From Rodentibacter haemolyticus (GTDB taxonomy: Bacteria > Pseudomonadota > Gammaproteobacteria > Enterobacterales > Pasteurellaceae), in assembly GCF_015356115.1 (NCBI RefSeq), contig NZ_CP063056.1, forward strand, positions 930,001 through 994,000: a stretch of DNA of 64,000 nt. The letters run 5' to 3'. The translations under genes and the position numbers were made by a program. A model generated the notes under the pieces. The model saw nothing but the letters and a program-made list of their open reading frames with translations. It was not told where the DNA came from and searched no databases. Shown here piece after piece: positions 44,019 through 53,219 of the stretch (its first letter is position 1; each line of letters opens with the position of its first letter).

Positions 44019-45488
44019 CTATAATTTAATTCCCAAGATCCCTGTAATTTCGGCTAGAATTTGGTCAATATCGGCATTTAAAGCGGTGCGTTTTTGTTGA
44101 TAATTTGCAATTAGCTCATTAGGGGGTAAAATTTTCTCTTCTTTATGAGGGAAACCGCATAAGTCGATATTAAATTGGCGGTCGGCAATCTCTTGGTAAG
44201 AGTAGCTTTTCGCTTTATCGAAACCGTCAATTTCAATCGGCTGTCGGTTGTGCCACCACTTTATGACTTCGTTGAAATGTTCTAATTTCATCGGCTTGGT
44301 TTTCGAGAAATTTTTATACCCTTCAGGCATATCAAGGCGATAAAACCACGTTTCTGTCGTTGGTTGGCTGTTATCAAAAAAGAGAATATTGGTCGTGATT
44401 GAGGTATAAGGGGCAAAAACGCTATGGGGGAGGCGAATAACCGTGTGCAAATTCATTTCGCTCATCAGTTTTTGCTTAATCGCCACTTTGGCGTTATCCG
44501 TACCGAATAGAAAGCCATCAGGGAGTACAATCGCCCCCCGCCCGTTTTTCTTTAAGCGATACATAATCACAGACATAAACAGATCTGCTGTTTCACTGCT
44601 GCGTAATGCGGTAGGGAAATTCATTTTGATCTGGTCAATCTCGCTCCCTCCATAGGGGGGATTCATCAAAATCACATCAAATTTTTCCTCTTCGGTGTAA
44701 TCTTTGATGTTTTTTTCTAACGCATTGTCGTGATGGACATTTGGGTTATCAATATCGTGGAGCAATAAATTTGTTACACAAAGCAAGTGCGGTAAGGCTT
44801 TTTTCTCAATGCCATAGACGGAATGATTAAACAAAGTGCGGTCAGAAACGGACTGGATTTGTTTTTCTAGTATCTTTAATGCCGATATTAAAAATCCCCC
44901 TGTGCCACAGGCAAAATCGGCAATTTTTTCCCCTAGTTTTGGGGCGAGCATCTGCACCATAAAATCGGTCACGGCTCGTGGCGTATAAAATTCCCCTGCA
45001 TTGCCTGCACTCTGTAAACTTTTCAGGATATTTTCATAAATATCACCGAAAGCGTGGCGTTCTTGATATTCATCGAAATTAATTTCATCAATAATGTTAA
45101 TGACTTGGCGTAACAATACGCCATTTTTCATATAGTTATTATTATTTTCAAATGCAGCCTGAAGAATTCGCTGATTCACTGGTGTATTTGCTGAAATCAG
45201 CAGGTTTTTTAAGGTAGGGAATAACTCGTTATTGACGAAATTCAATAATTCATCGCCCGTCATAGCCTTGCCGTCTTTATTGTCTTTTGCCCAGTTTGAC
45301 CAACGTAAAAAATCAGGCAAAATGGAGCGATAATTGCCGTCAATCAGTTCCCATTCTTGTTCTTTTGCATCGTAAATTTTGAGAAATAAAATCCAGACGA
45401 TTTGCTCAATACGTTGGGCATCACCGTTGATCCCGGCATCGTTTCGCATTACATCTTGCAGACGCTTTACGAGGTTGTTTAGGCTCAT
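44019..45488 (-). CDS. hsdM: Type I restriction-modification methyltransferase HsdM
   Basis: The 489-residue N6-adenine methyltransferase has an N-terminal HsdM domain, SAM motif I DFACGTGGF (191-199) and catalytic motif IV NPPYGG (276-281). It is intact and of normal length. It lies upstream of the rhuM remnant and hsdS on the same strand. With HsdS it should form an active methylase even though hsdR is broken. Confidence 0.96.
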   Translation of the reverse strand: MSLNNLVKRLQDVMRNDAGINGDAQRIEQIVWILFLKIYDAKEQEWELIDGNYRSILPDFLRWSNWAKDNKDGKAMTGDELLNFVNNELFPTLKNLLISANTPVNQRILQAAFENNNNYMKNGVLLRQVINIIDEINFDEYQERHAFGDIYENILKSLQSAGNAGEFYTPRAVTDFMVQMLAPKLGEKIADFACGTGGFLISALKILEKQIQSVSDRTLFNHSVYGIEKKALPHLLCVTNLLLHDIDNPNVHHDNALEKNIKDYTEEEKFDVILMNPPYGGSEIDQIKMNFPTALRSSETADLFMSVIMYRLKKNGRGAIVLPDGFLFGTDNAKVAIKQKLMSEMNLHTVIRLPHSVFAPYTSITTNILFFDNSQPTTETWFYRLDMPEGYKNFSKTKPMKLEHFNEVIKWWHNRQPIEIDGFDKAKSYSYQEIADRQFNIDLCGFPHKEEKILPPNELIANYQQKRTALNADIDQILAEITGILGIKL

Positions 45489-45563
45489 TGTTGTTTTATC
45501 CTATGATGAGTTAATTATTGTTATTAAAATAAATTGGAGAAATTGCGATGTTATTTCGGTCGG

Positions 45564-46867
45564 TTAATCGCTATAAAGTAGGTTTTCTAGTCCTTTCACT
45601 GCTTTTTGATAAAGATCTTTACCGCCAAATTTTTTCACAATGGAAATCAATCCGCCAAAAGGTTTAAATTGGCTATTTTTAAGGATTTCAGGTTTGCTGA
45701 GGGCTTTTATACCTGACTTGGTGTATTCCTCTAAAATCAACCCCAGCATTTGCTGATTTTCTGCGTTGTATTGTTCCACGTAACCGCTTTGTTTCACTTT
45801 GGCTAGAGAGCAATATCTTCTGAAACCAATTCCCCCTGTTCATTAAGATATTGTACTTTTTTATCGAGAATGCGTAATAATAATTTTCCGGCTTCGATCA
45901 CGATCGTCGGTTTATAAGTCGCTTCAGGCTCTCTTACCTCATCATCATTATTGTGCGATCCTGCGGTGTCTTTTTCTTTTCCGGTTTTAGTTGTGTCATC
46001 ATCAGGATCTAAAATGATGATAGGATCGCCATCAAAATTGGGATCAGCGAATAGATCTGTTCCCTCCTAAAATCCATAATTGTAAAAAAGATTTGCCGGC
46101 ATCAGGGCGTAGTCGTGTGCCTCGTCCGATAGTTTGCTTAAATTCTGTCATGGATTGAATATTCGCATCCAGCACAACCAATTTGCAGGTTTTACTATCT
46201 ACACCTGTTGTCATTAGTTTGGAGGTTGCTGCTATCACAGGGTAGTTGTTTCCCTCATTATGGACATCGCAAAATTCTTCTAAATCGGTATTTTTACCTG
46301 TTTGATTGCCTGTAATTTGGCGAATATATTTGGGATTTTGTGCCAGAATATCTGCGTTCAGCGCCTTATGTTTTACCCCGCTTGTGCGTAGCCGATGAAT
46401 GATCCGAAAGGCGGTGTATTGCTGTTTCCTGCGATGTTCTAATTCTTGTGGAGTGGGGAATTGCGCCATTGGCAAGGTGCGTTGTTTACCCGTGAGAAAA
46501 TCGTGTTTGACAAATTCATCGCCGTTTGAACTATACGCAAACGGAATATCCGGCAACTGTGCATAGTCCATCGCCTGTTGCAAACCGTCTCTCACCGTAT
46601 GCTTATTATCCCTTGCCTCCACCACGGCAATTTTGCAATTAGCGGATTCATACAACAGATAATCCGCCCGTTTGCCCTCTTTACGGCTGGCTTTTTTGCT
46701 TTTGGATCAATCAACATCCGCCCATCGGTAAACTGTTTGTCCGCTTTAAACGAGTATTCCTCTCGAATCTGCCTATCATTCCAACCTGCATTTCTAATCG
46801 CAGAAGTAATAAATTTGGAACGAATATCCGTTTCCGACATCGCACGTTTTTCTGCTAGGCTAAACAT
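45564..46867 (-). pseudogene. hsdR: Type I restriction endonuclease subunit HsdR, degenerate
   Basis: Recognisable parts are the N-terminal nuclease region (SETDIRSKFITSAIRNAGWN, then KIAVVEARDNKHTV with the catalytic E-x-K changed to E-x-R), a late helicase part (MTTGVDSKTCKLVVLD, QTIGRGTRLRPD), an acidic linker and a C-terminal piece. Frames break in an A6 tract at 46692-46697, an A6 tract at 46084-46089, near 46060 and near 45800. The ATP-binding and DEAD-box motifs are deleted, and the whole is about half the usual length. It cannot restrict. Confidence 0.9.
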
Positions 46868-46874
46868 AAACTTC

Positions 46875-46901
46875 CTTCCGATAAGTGTTTGTTATCGGAA
46901 G
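46875..46901. promoter_or_regulatory. Perfect 10-bp inverted repeat upstream of hsdR
   Basis: CTTCCGATAA (46875-46884) and TTATCGGAAG (46892-46901) surround seven bases, immediately before the hsdR reading frame. It could be an operator or an mRNA hairpin at the 5' end of the hsd operon. No T run follows on either strand. Confidence 0.4.
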
Positions 46902-47080
46902 ATTATAGTGTAATGCTTTAATTTCCTGCAATATTTCAAAGATTGTTTTTGACAAACTTTCCTAAAAAAGAATATAGAGAGATAAAAAACCTACACAGGA
47001 TGCCAAATAACAATGCCTTGAAATGGTACTTTGTCAAACGGTAACCTCCATCTAAATTTACAAATGAAGTGTGACATAAC

Positions 47081-47281
47081 TATTTTATCGCCGAGCCCAA
47101 AGGCTCAAGCGAAGAAAACCAGCTCCGCACCACCGAACGGCATAAAATCGACAGTGCCAAACGCTTTTTCAAAGCCCTTAACCAAGAAACCACCGACCCA
47201 AAAGTGCGTTATGGCGTAGTGAGTGAATTTGGTGAAGTAGAAAAGAGAGATAAGGATAAAATTTATTCTCCCTTGACTTGA
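47081..47281 (+). pseudogene. 3' remnant of a type III restriction subunit gene (res)
   Basis: The plus strand encodes YFIAEPKGSSEENQLR and IDSAKRFFKAL, then VRYGVVSEFGEV, followed by a stop at 47279-47281. This resembles the C-terminus of type III Res proteins (FIAETKGS...). Nothing upstream continues the frame. 46902-47080 shows no other feature that I recognise. Confidence 0.6.
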
Positions 47282-47342
47282 GCCTACGCAAATTATTGTA
47301 TAGGCTCTGGTGTAAAATTTAGGGGTCATCTAATACAGCCCT
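47282..47342. mobile_element. IS1016-like terminal fragment
   Basis: The segment ends GGTCATCTAATACAGCCC, the complement of an IS end GGGCTGTATTAGATGACC. It contains GCCTACGCAAATTATTGTAT and its partial complement TATAGGCTC. No transposase frame remains. Together with the 40546-40589 scar it brackets the restriction cluster. Confidence 0.5.
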
Positions 47343-47361
47343 ATTTTTAATTATATTAAAC

Positions 47362-49139
47362 TTAAAATTCATCTCTTATTACTTTCATATGCTTAATAAA
47401 AAAATCATGATATTTCATATTTCCAAAATTAATTATGACTATATTTTGTCTAGCTCGGGTTATACCAGTATATATCAACTCATCATTCGACTTATCATCA
47501 ATGAAAAGAAATACAGTGTGAGCTTCCCATCCTTTAAAACTATGAACTGTAGATAATTTCATCGTTCCAGAATTCAGCCAAAAGGCAACTTTTTTAGCTC
47601 GTCTTATTTTATCTATATTTTCTTTGTTTAATTTATTTATTTTTTCTAACCCTTTATACTCTTCTATTGTTTCAAAAGTTATCATTGTATCTTCTTTGTA
47701 TAATTCTCTAATGCTATACTCAACATCTCTTAAAAGAGAGATTTTATCGGATAGAATTGCAATATCATTAGAATGAATATTATAACCATTTAACATATCA
47801 AAAATAAAGCCAATTATTTTCTCGGATTCAAAGTTTATTTTGTAATAATCCATTATTGGAGAACCAAAATCCAATTCTTGCTGTATGACAACATTATCTA
47901 AAACATATTTATTACTTAAGAACTTCTTTTGAAATCCAACAGCTAAATCAGCTATTTTATTGTTAAATCTAAATGATTTATTTAATGACTTATTCCATTT
48001 TCCTGATATCCCTGTTATTTTTATTTCCTTGTTCTCATCTAATTCTCTGTCATAGATGTTTTGCTTTTCATCACCAAAAACAACTATCTCAGTATTTGAA
48101 TGTGAAAAATAATTGACCACTAAATTAAGCCAAGATTGTTTATAATCCTGAATCTCATCAATTAGAATTACATTATATCTTTTTATAGAATTACTTTTAG
48201 ATTTAAAAAAATCCTCATTATCATAATCTTCATATCCTTCAATTTCCAAGTCATACATACTGGCGTGTTCTTTAAAAAAGTATGGTAATTAGTAATATAA
48301 AAATTTTTCCATGCAAAATTCTCTCTAACATTGCTTATTTGGTCATGTATATAATTAACCAAAGATAAGTTAAATGTCAGTATAAGCACTTTATCATTTG
48401 TTCTTAAATGAGCATTAACAGCTCTTCTGGCTAAAACTAGAGTTTTCCCACTTCCAGCACATCCTTTTATTTTCTGTCTTTTTTTCACTTCGCTAATAGT
48501 AAGTACTTTTTGTTCATTGCTATAATGTATTTCTTTTCCTATTTCAGATTGATGAAAAGAAGGTTTTAAATACCTTTTTATGCTAAAATATAGCTCATCA
48601 TTAAAAAGCCTACTTCTTTTACTAAGATAGAGTTCATTTAGTAATGAATGCCAAAACGGGACATTCATATTATTGCGTCCTATTAACTTAATATAATTCT
48701 CATTGCTTATAAACTTTGAAATATACTCTCTGTTTTCATTATGAAAATATACAGCTGTTCTAATTACACCATATACATCCCTATTTATCATATTTTCATA
48801 TAAAAACCTATAACTTAAATTATAAATTTTATCTTTATAGCCTTCAACTTGTGCCAATGGAGATTGAATGTACGCATCATTCTTTAATAATCGCCAATCA
48901 CCCTCACCATCAATATAATAATTTGAAAGGCTCCAATCTTTTACTTCAATTATTAAAATCCCCCCTCCTCTTCTCATTAAAATAACATCAGGATTTTTAC
49001 CATTTAAATATGGTTGATAGTATATTTCATACTCATCATTTAAATTAGTAACTAAAAAATTAATTAGATACTGTTCACCTGGCGTAGGGGATACTTTTTG
49101 CTTATCAATAATTGATTGTTCAGGAATGAGAATTGCCAT
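47362..49139 (-). pseudogene. NERD nuclease-domain / UvrD-like helicase protein, frameshifted
   Basis: The first 318 residues (48183-49139) hold a NERD nuclease-related domain (PDVILMRRGGGILIIEVKDW) and Walker A GCAGSGKT. The second frame (47362 to about 48280) has Walker B ILIDEIQDY, motif V VHSFKGWEAH and motif VI YTGITRARQ of superfamily 1 helicases. The frames meet at an A6 tract (48274-48279); one more A would join them into about 590 residues. It may be a defence nuclease-helicase. Confidence 0.85.
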
Positions 49140-49193
49140 ATACGGCTCCTATATAACTACATTCTAACTAATATTCTTTTCAAAATTTGAATT

Positions 49194-52100
49194 TTATTTC
49201 ATCGCCACACTCAACCACTTTAACATAGTCGCTTCACTCCATCCCTTACGTTCCGCATAATCCCTCGCCTGATCTTCATCAATTCTCCCCAGTGTGAAAT
49301 AGTTACTCTCAGGGTGGGTGAAATACCAACCACAAACCGAAGCTGCCGGCCACATTGCGTAGCTTTCAGTGAGTTTCATACCGATGCGTTGTTCTACTTC
49401 GAGCAAGTCCCAAATCAGTTGTTTTTCGGTATGTTCGGGGCAGCTTGGGTATCCGGGGGCGGGGCGGATACCTATGTAGTCTTCTCGGATCAAGCGGTCG
49501 TTTTCTAAATTTTCTTGCGAATAGCCCCAAACTTTTGTTCGTAATTCAAAATGTAGGTATTCCGCCATTGCTTCAGCGAGGCGGTCGCCGACGGCTTGGA
49601 GTAGAATGGCGTTGTAGTCGTCGCCTGCGGCTTTGTAGCCGTCCACTAAATCGTGTTCTTCAATGCCGGCACAGACGGCAAACATTCCAAACCAGTCTTG
49701 GCGACCGCTTTCTTTCGTTGCGATAAAGTCGCTTAAACATAGGTTATACGGGCTTTTGCTGTTTTTGCCCCGTTCAGCTTGTTGACGGAGATGGTAGGCT
49801 TTGCCCGCCACTAAAGTGCGGTCGGAATTGGCGTAGATTTCAATATCATCGCCCACGCTGTTTGCCGGAAAAATGCCTAAAATCCCGCTTGGGTTGAGTT
49901 TGTGATTTTGTTCCAATTCGTCTAACACTCGCTGGGCGTCATTATAGACTTTGCGGGCTTCTTCGCCGCCTTCCGGATAATCAAAAGCATCAGGGTAGCC
50001 GCCCATTAAGCCCCAAAGTCTGAAGAACGGCGACCAGTCAATAAATTGACGTAAAGTGGCAATCGGGACGTTTTTATATTCCACGATCCCTGTTTGTTTT
50101 GGCACTGGCACTTGATAATCCGCCCATTCGCCGCTGAAAGCGTCAAAGCGGTTAGCTCGGGCTTCCTCAATCGGCAACTGCTTGCGGGGAGCTTTTTTGT
50201 TGGCGAAAGCCTGTTGAATTTGCTCGTATTCTTTCTTCATTCTTGCCCACAATTCCGCCTTGCTATCGGGGTTCATTAACGCTGCACAGACGGTAACGGC
50301 ACGGGAGGCGTTGGTGGTATAAATCACCTCATAGTTATATTTCGGATAGAGTTTGATCGCCGTGTGTTCTTTGGACGTAGTCGCCCCGCCGATAATCACC
50401 GGAATACTGAGTTTCAAGCGGTTCATTTCGCCTAAAAAATACTCCATTTCGTCTAAAGACGGGGTAATCAAGCCGCTCAAGCCGATAATATCCGCTTTTT
50501 CGTCAATCGCCGTTTGAATGATTTTCTCCGCCGGCACCATTACACCTAAGTCGATCACTTCAAAATTATTACATTGCAACACTACGCTAACGATATTTTT
50601 GCCGATGTCGTGCACGTCGCCTTTCACGGTGGCAATCACTACCTTGCCGTTGCTTGAGCCTTTCTGCTTGGTAGCGTTGATAAAGGGTTCTAAATAAGCA
50701 ACGGATTGCTTCATTACCCGTGCGGATTTCACCACTTGCGGCAAGAACATTTTACCATCGCCGAACAAATCACCCACCACGTCCATTCCCGCCATTAACG
50801 GTCCTTCAATAACCTCCAACGGCGAACTAAATTGCTGACGGGCTTCTTCCGTGTCTTCAATAATATGCGTGGTAATGCCTTTGACTAGGGCGTGTCTCAA
50901 GCGTTCTTCTACGCTCCACGTTCGCCATTCAGCAATGGTGTTATCCTCTGTGCTAGCGGTGGAATTTCGGTATTTTTCTGCCAGATCGAGCAAACGCTCG
51001 GTGGCATCAGAGTGGCGATTGAGTACCGCATCTTCCACGATTTCACGCAGTTCGGGATCAAGATCGTCATAAATGGCAAGCTGTCCGGCGTTCACAATCC
51101 CCATATCCATCCCCTGTTTAATGGCGTGATACAAGAACACGGCGTGTATGGCTTCACGCATCACATTGTTGCCCCGGAAAGAGAAGGACACATTCGACAC
51201 ACCGCCCGAAATCTTGGCGTGGGGTAGAGTTTGTTTAATTCGTCCTGTGGCATTGATAAAATCCACGCCATAGTTATTGTGTTCTTCAATGCCCGTGCCA
51301 ATGGCAAAAATATTCGGGTCGAAAATAATATCTTCCGGCGGAAAGCCCACCTGATCCACCAAAATGCGATACGCTCGGGTACAGATTTCCACCTTGCGAT
51401 CTTCTGTGTCCGCTTGCCCTACTTCGTCAAACGCCATCACGACCACTGCCGCACCATAACGGCGAACCAGTTTCGCCTGTTGGATAAATTTTTCCTCGCC
51501 CTCTTTTAAGGAAATAGAATTGACAATCCCTTTGCCTTGAATGGCTTGCAGCCCTGCCTCAATCACTTCCCATTTTGAGGAATCGATCATCACCGGCACT
51601 TTCGCTGCATCGGGTTCGGTCGCCATAATATTGAGGAAACGAGTCATACATTGTTGTGAATCGAGCAATGCCTCGTCCATATTCACATCAATTACCTGTG
51701 CCCCATTTTCTACTTGGTCAATGGCGATTTCCATTGCTTCGGCGTATTTTTCTTCTTTAATTAGCCGCTTGAATTTTGCCGAACCCGTTACGTTATTGCG
51801 TTCGCCCACGTTCACAAACAGGCTATTATCATCAATATTGAGCGGCTCAAGCCCCGATAATCGCATTGCAGTTTTAATTTGCGGTAATTTGCGTGGCGTA
51901 ACGTTTTCAACGGCTTCCGCAAAGGCTTGGATATGTTCTGGGGTGGTACCGCAACAACCGCCAATAATATTGACAAAACCGCTTTCCGCCCACTCTTTTA
52001 AATGTGCCGCCATATCGACCTCACTTAAATCATAGCCACCAAAGGCATTCGGCAAACCGGCATTTGGATGAACGGACACATAGGTTTCGCAGATTTTCGA

Positions 52101-52898
52101 CATCACTTCCACATAAGGTCGCAACTCTTTCGGTCCTAATGCACAGTTCAAACCAAAACTGAGCGGCTTAGCGTGGCGGAGAGAATTGTAGAATGCCTCG
52201 GTGGTTTGTCCCGACAGCGTTCGCCCTGAAGCATCGGTAATAGTGCCGGAAATCATAATCGGCAACCGCACGCCCAATTCCTCAAACACTTGATCAATAG
52301 CGAAAGCGGCAGCTTTAGCGTTCAGGGTGTCGAAAATAGTTTCGATCATCAAAATATCCGCTCCGCCTTCAATCAAACCACGGGCGGCTTCAGCATAGGC
52401 TTCCACCAGTTGCATAAAGGTAATATTACGAAAACCGGGATCATTCACATCGGGGGAAATCGAGGCGGTACGGTTAGTTGGACCTAAAATCCCCGCCACA
52501 AAGCGAGGTTTTTCAGGCGTGCTATATTTATCCGCCGCCAACCGTGCCAATTTTGCACCTGCAAAATTTAGTTCATAAGCGACCGCTTGCAAATCATAAT
52601 CTGCTTGGGCGATAGTGGTGGCACTAAAGGTATTGGTTTCAATGATGTCCGCCCCCGCCGCCAAATATTTTTCGTGAATGGCGGAAATCAACAGGGGTTG
52701 GGTAAGGCTTAACAGATCATTATTGCCCCGCAAATCCACCGCACTTTGTTTAAACCGCTCGCCACGGAAATCCGCTTCGGTCAGTTTATATTGCTGAATC
52801 ATTGTCCCCATTGCCCCGTCTAAAATTAAGATGCGTTGGGTAAGAGCGGTTTCTAAAAGGGTGGTGCGTGCTGGCGTAGCCACTGCGATTTGAGACAT
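49194..52898 (-). CDS. metH: Cobalamin-dependent methionine synthase
   Basis: The 1234-residue enzyme transfers a methyl group from methyltetrahydrofolate to homocysteine through B12. Domains in order are homocysteine-binding with zinc cysteines (NCALGP, GGCCGTTPEH), pterin-binding (about 355-615), the B12 cap, B12-binding with the ligand His763 in DVHDIGKN, and the AdoMet reactivation domain (RPAPGYPSCPEH). All motifs are intact. It is monocistronic, between the defence island and a MITE. Confidence 0.97.
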   Translation of the reverse strand: MSQIAVATPARTTLLETALTQRILILDGAMGTMIQQYKLTEADFRGERFKQSAVDLRGNNDLLSLTQPLLISAIHEKYLAAGADIIETNTFSATTIAQADYDLQAVAYELNFAGAKLARLAADKYSTPEKPRFVAGILGPTNRTASISPDVNDPGFRNITFMQLVEAYAEAARGLIEGGADILMIETIFDTLNAKAAAFAIDQVFEELGVRLPIMISGTITDASGRTLSGQTTEAFYNSLRHAKPLSFGLNCALGPKELRPYVEVMSKICETYVSVHPNAGLPNAFGGYDLSEVDMAAHLKEWAESGFVNIIGGCCGTTPEHIQAFAEAVENVTPRKLPQIKTAMRLSGLEPLNIDDNSLFVNVGERNNVTGSAKFKRLIKEEKYAEAMEIAIDQVENGAQVIDVNMDEALLDSQQCMTRFLNIMATEPDAAKVPVMIDSSKWEVIEAGLQAIQGKGIVNSISLKEGEEKFIQQAKLVRRYGAAVVVMAFDEVGQADTEDRKVEICTRAYRILVDQVGFPPEDIIFDPNIFAIGTGIEEHNNYGVDFINATGRIKQTLPHAKISGGVSNVSFSFRGNNVMREAIHAVFLYHAIKQGMDMGIVNAGQLAIYDDLDPELREIVEDAVLNRHSDATERLLDLAEKYRNSTASTEDNTIAEWRTWSVEERLRHALVKGITTHIIEDTEEARQQFSSPLEVIEGPLMAGMDVVGDLFGDGKMFLPQVVKSARVMKQSVAYLEPFINATKQKGSSNGKVVIATVKGDVHDIGKNIVSVVLQCNNFEVIDLGVMVPAEKIIQTAIDEKADIIGLSGLITPSLDEMEYFLGEMNRLKLSIPVIIGGATTSKEHTAIKLYPKYNYEVIYTTNASRAVTVCAALMNPDSKAELWARMKKEYEQIQQAFANKKAPRKQLPIEEARANRFDAFSGEWADYQVPVPKQTGIVEYKNVPIATLRQFIDWSPFFRLWGLMGGYPDAFDYPEGGEEARKVYNDAQRVLDELEQNHKLNPSGILGIFPANSVGDDIEIYANSDRTLVAGKAYHLRQQAERGKNSKSPYNLCLSDFIATKESGRQDWFGMFAVCAGIEEHDLVDGYKAAGDDYNAILLQAVGDRLAEAMAEYLHFELRTKVWGYSQENLENDRLIREDYIGIRPAPGYPSCPEHTEKQLIWDLLEVEQRIGMKLTESYAMWPAASVCGWYFTHPESNYFTLGRIDEDQARDYAERKGWSEATMLKWLSVAMK

Positions 52899-53021
52899 AA
52901 AAATTCCTGCTTAATGAAGAGTCGAAAAATAAGCAAGAGTTTACCTTGCTTAAAGGATTTGGGCAAATAACTCAGGATAAAGATAGAGGGAAAAAGAGCG
53001 GTCAAAAAACGAGCGTTTTTC

Positions 53022-53172
53022 CAGTATTATGTAGCAGTCACACAATGTGAAAAGTAGGGTGGGCAACAAGTTGCCCACCATTGAAATTATCTCTTTGAAT
53101 CGGTGGGCAAAAAATTTGCCCACCCTACGCAATCGTTGTTTAACAATATTTGTGCATTTGCTACATAATACC
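53022..53172. mobile_element. MITE-like repeat with target duplication, copy 2
   Basis: This 151-bp element begins CAGTATTATGTAGCA and ends TGCTACATAATACC. Its interior has two GGTGGGCAA-type palindromes. A perfect 10-bp direct repeat AGCGTTTTTC abuts both ends (53012-53021 and 53173-53182). Outside the duplication are uptake-signal arms (AGAGCGGTCAAAAA and TTTTTGACCGCACT) that would pair if the element were absent. It lies between metH and cyuA and accounts for most of that 321-bp gap. Confidence 0.88.
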
Positions 53173-53219
53173 AGCGTTTTTCGGTATTTTTGACCGCACT
53201 TTTTAGAGAAAAAAATAAT

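Noticed and set aside
52899..53219. Search for a cobalamin riboswitch upstream of metH
   Set aside because: No B12-box-like sequence was seen. The gap is explained by the MITE and the split uptake-signal arms.
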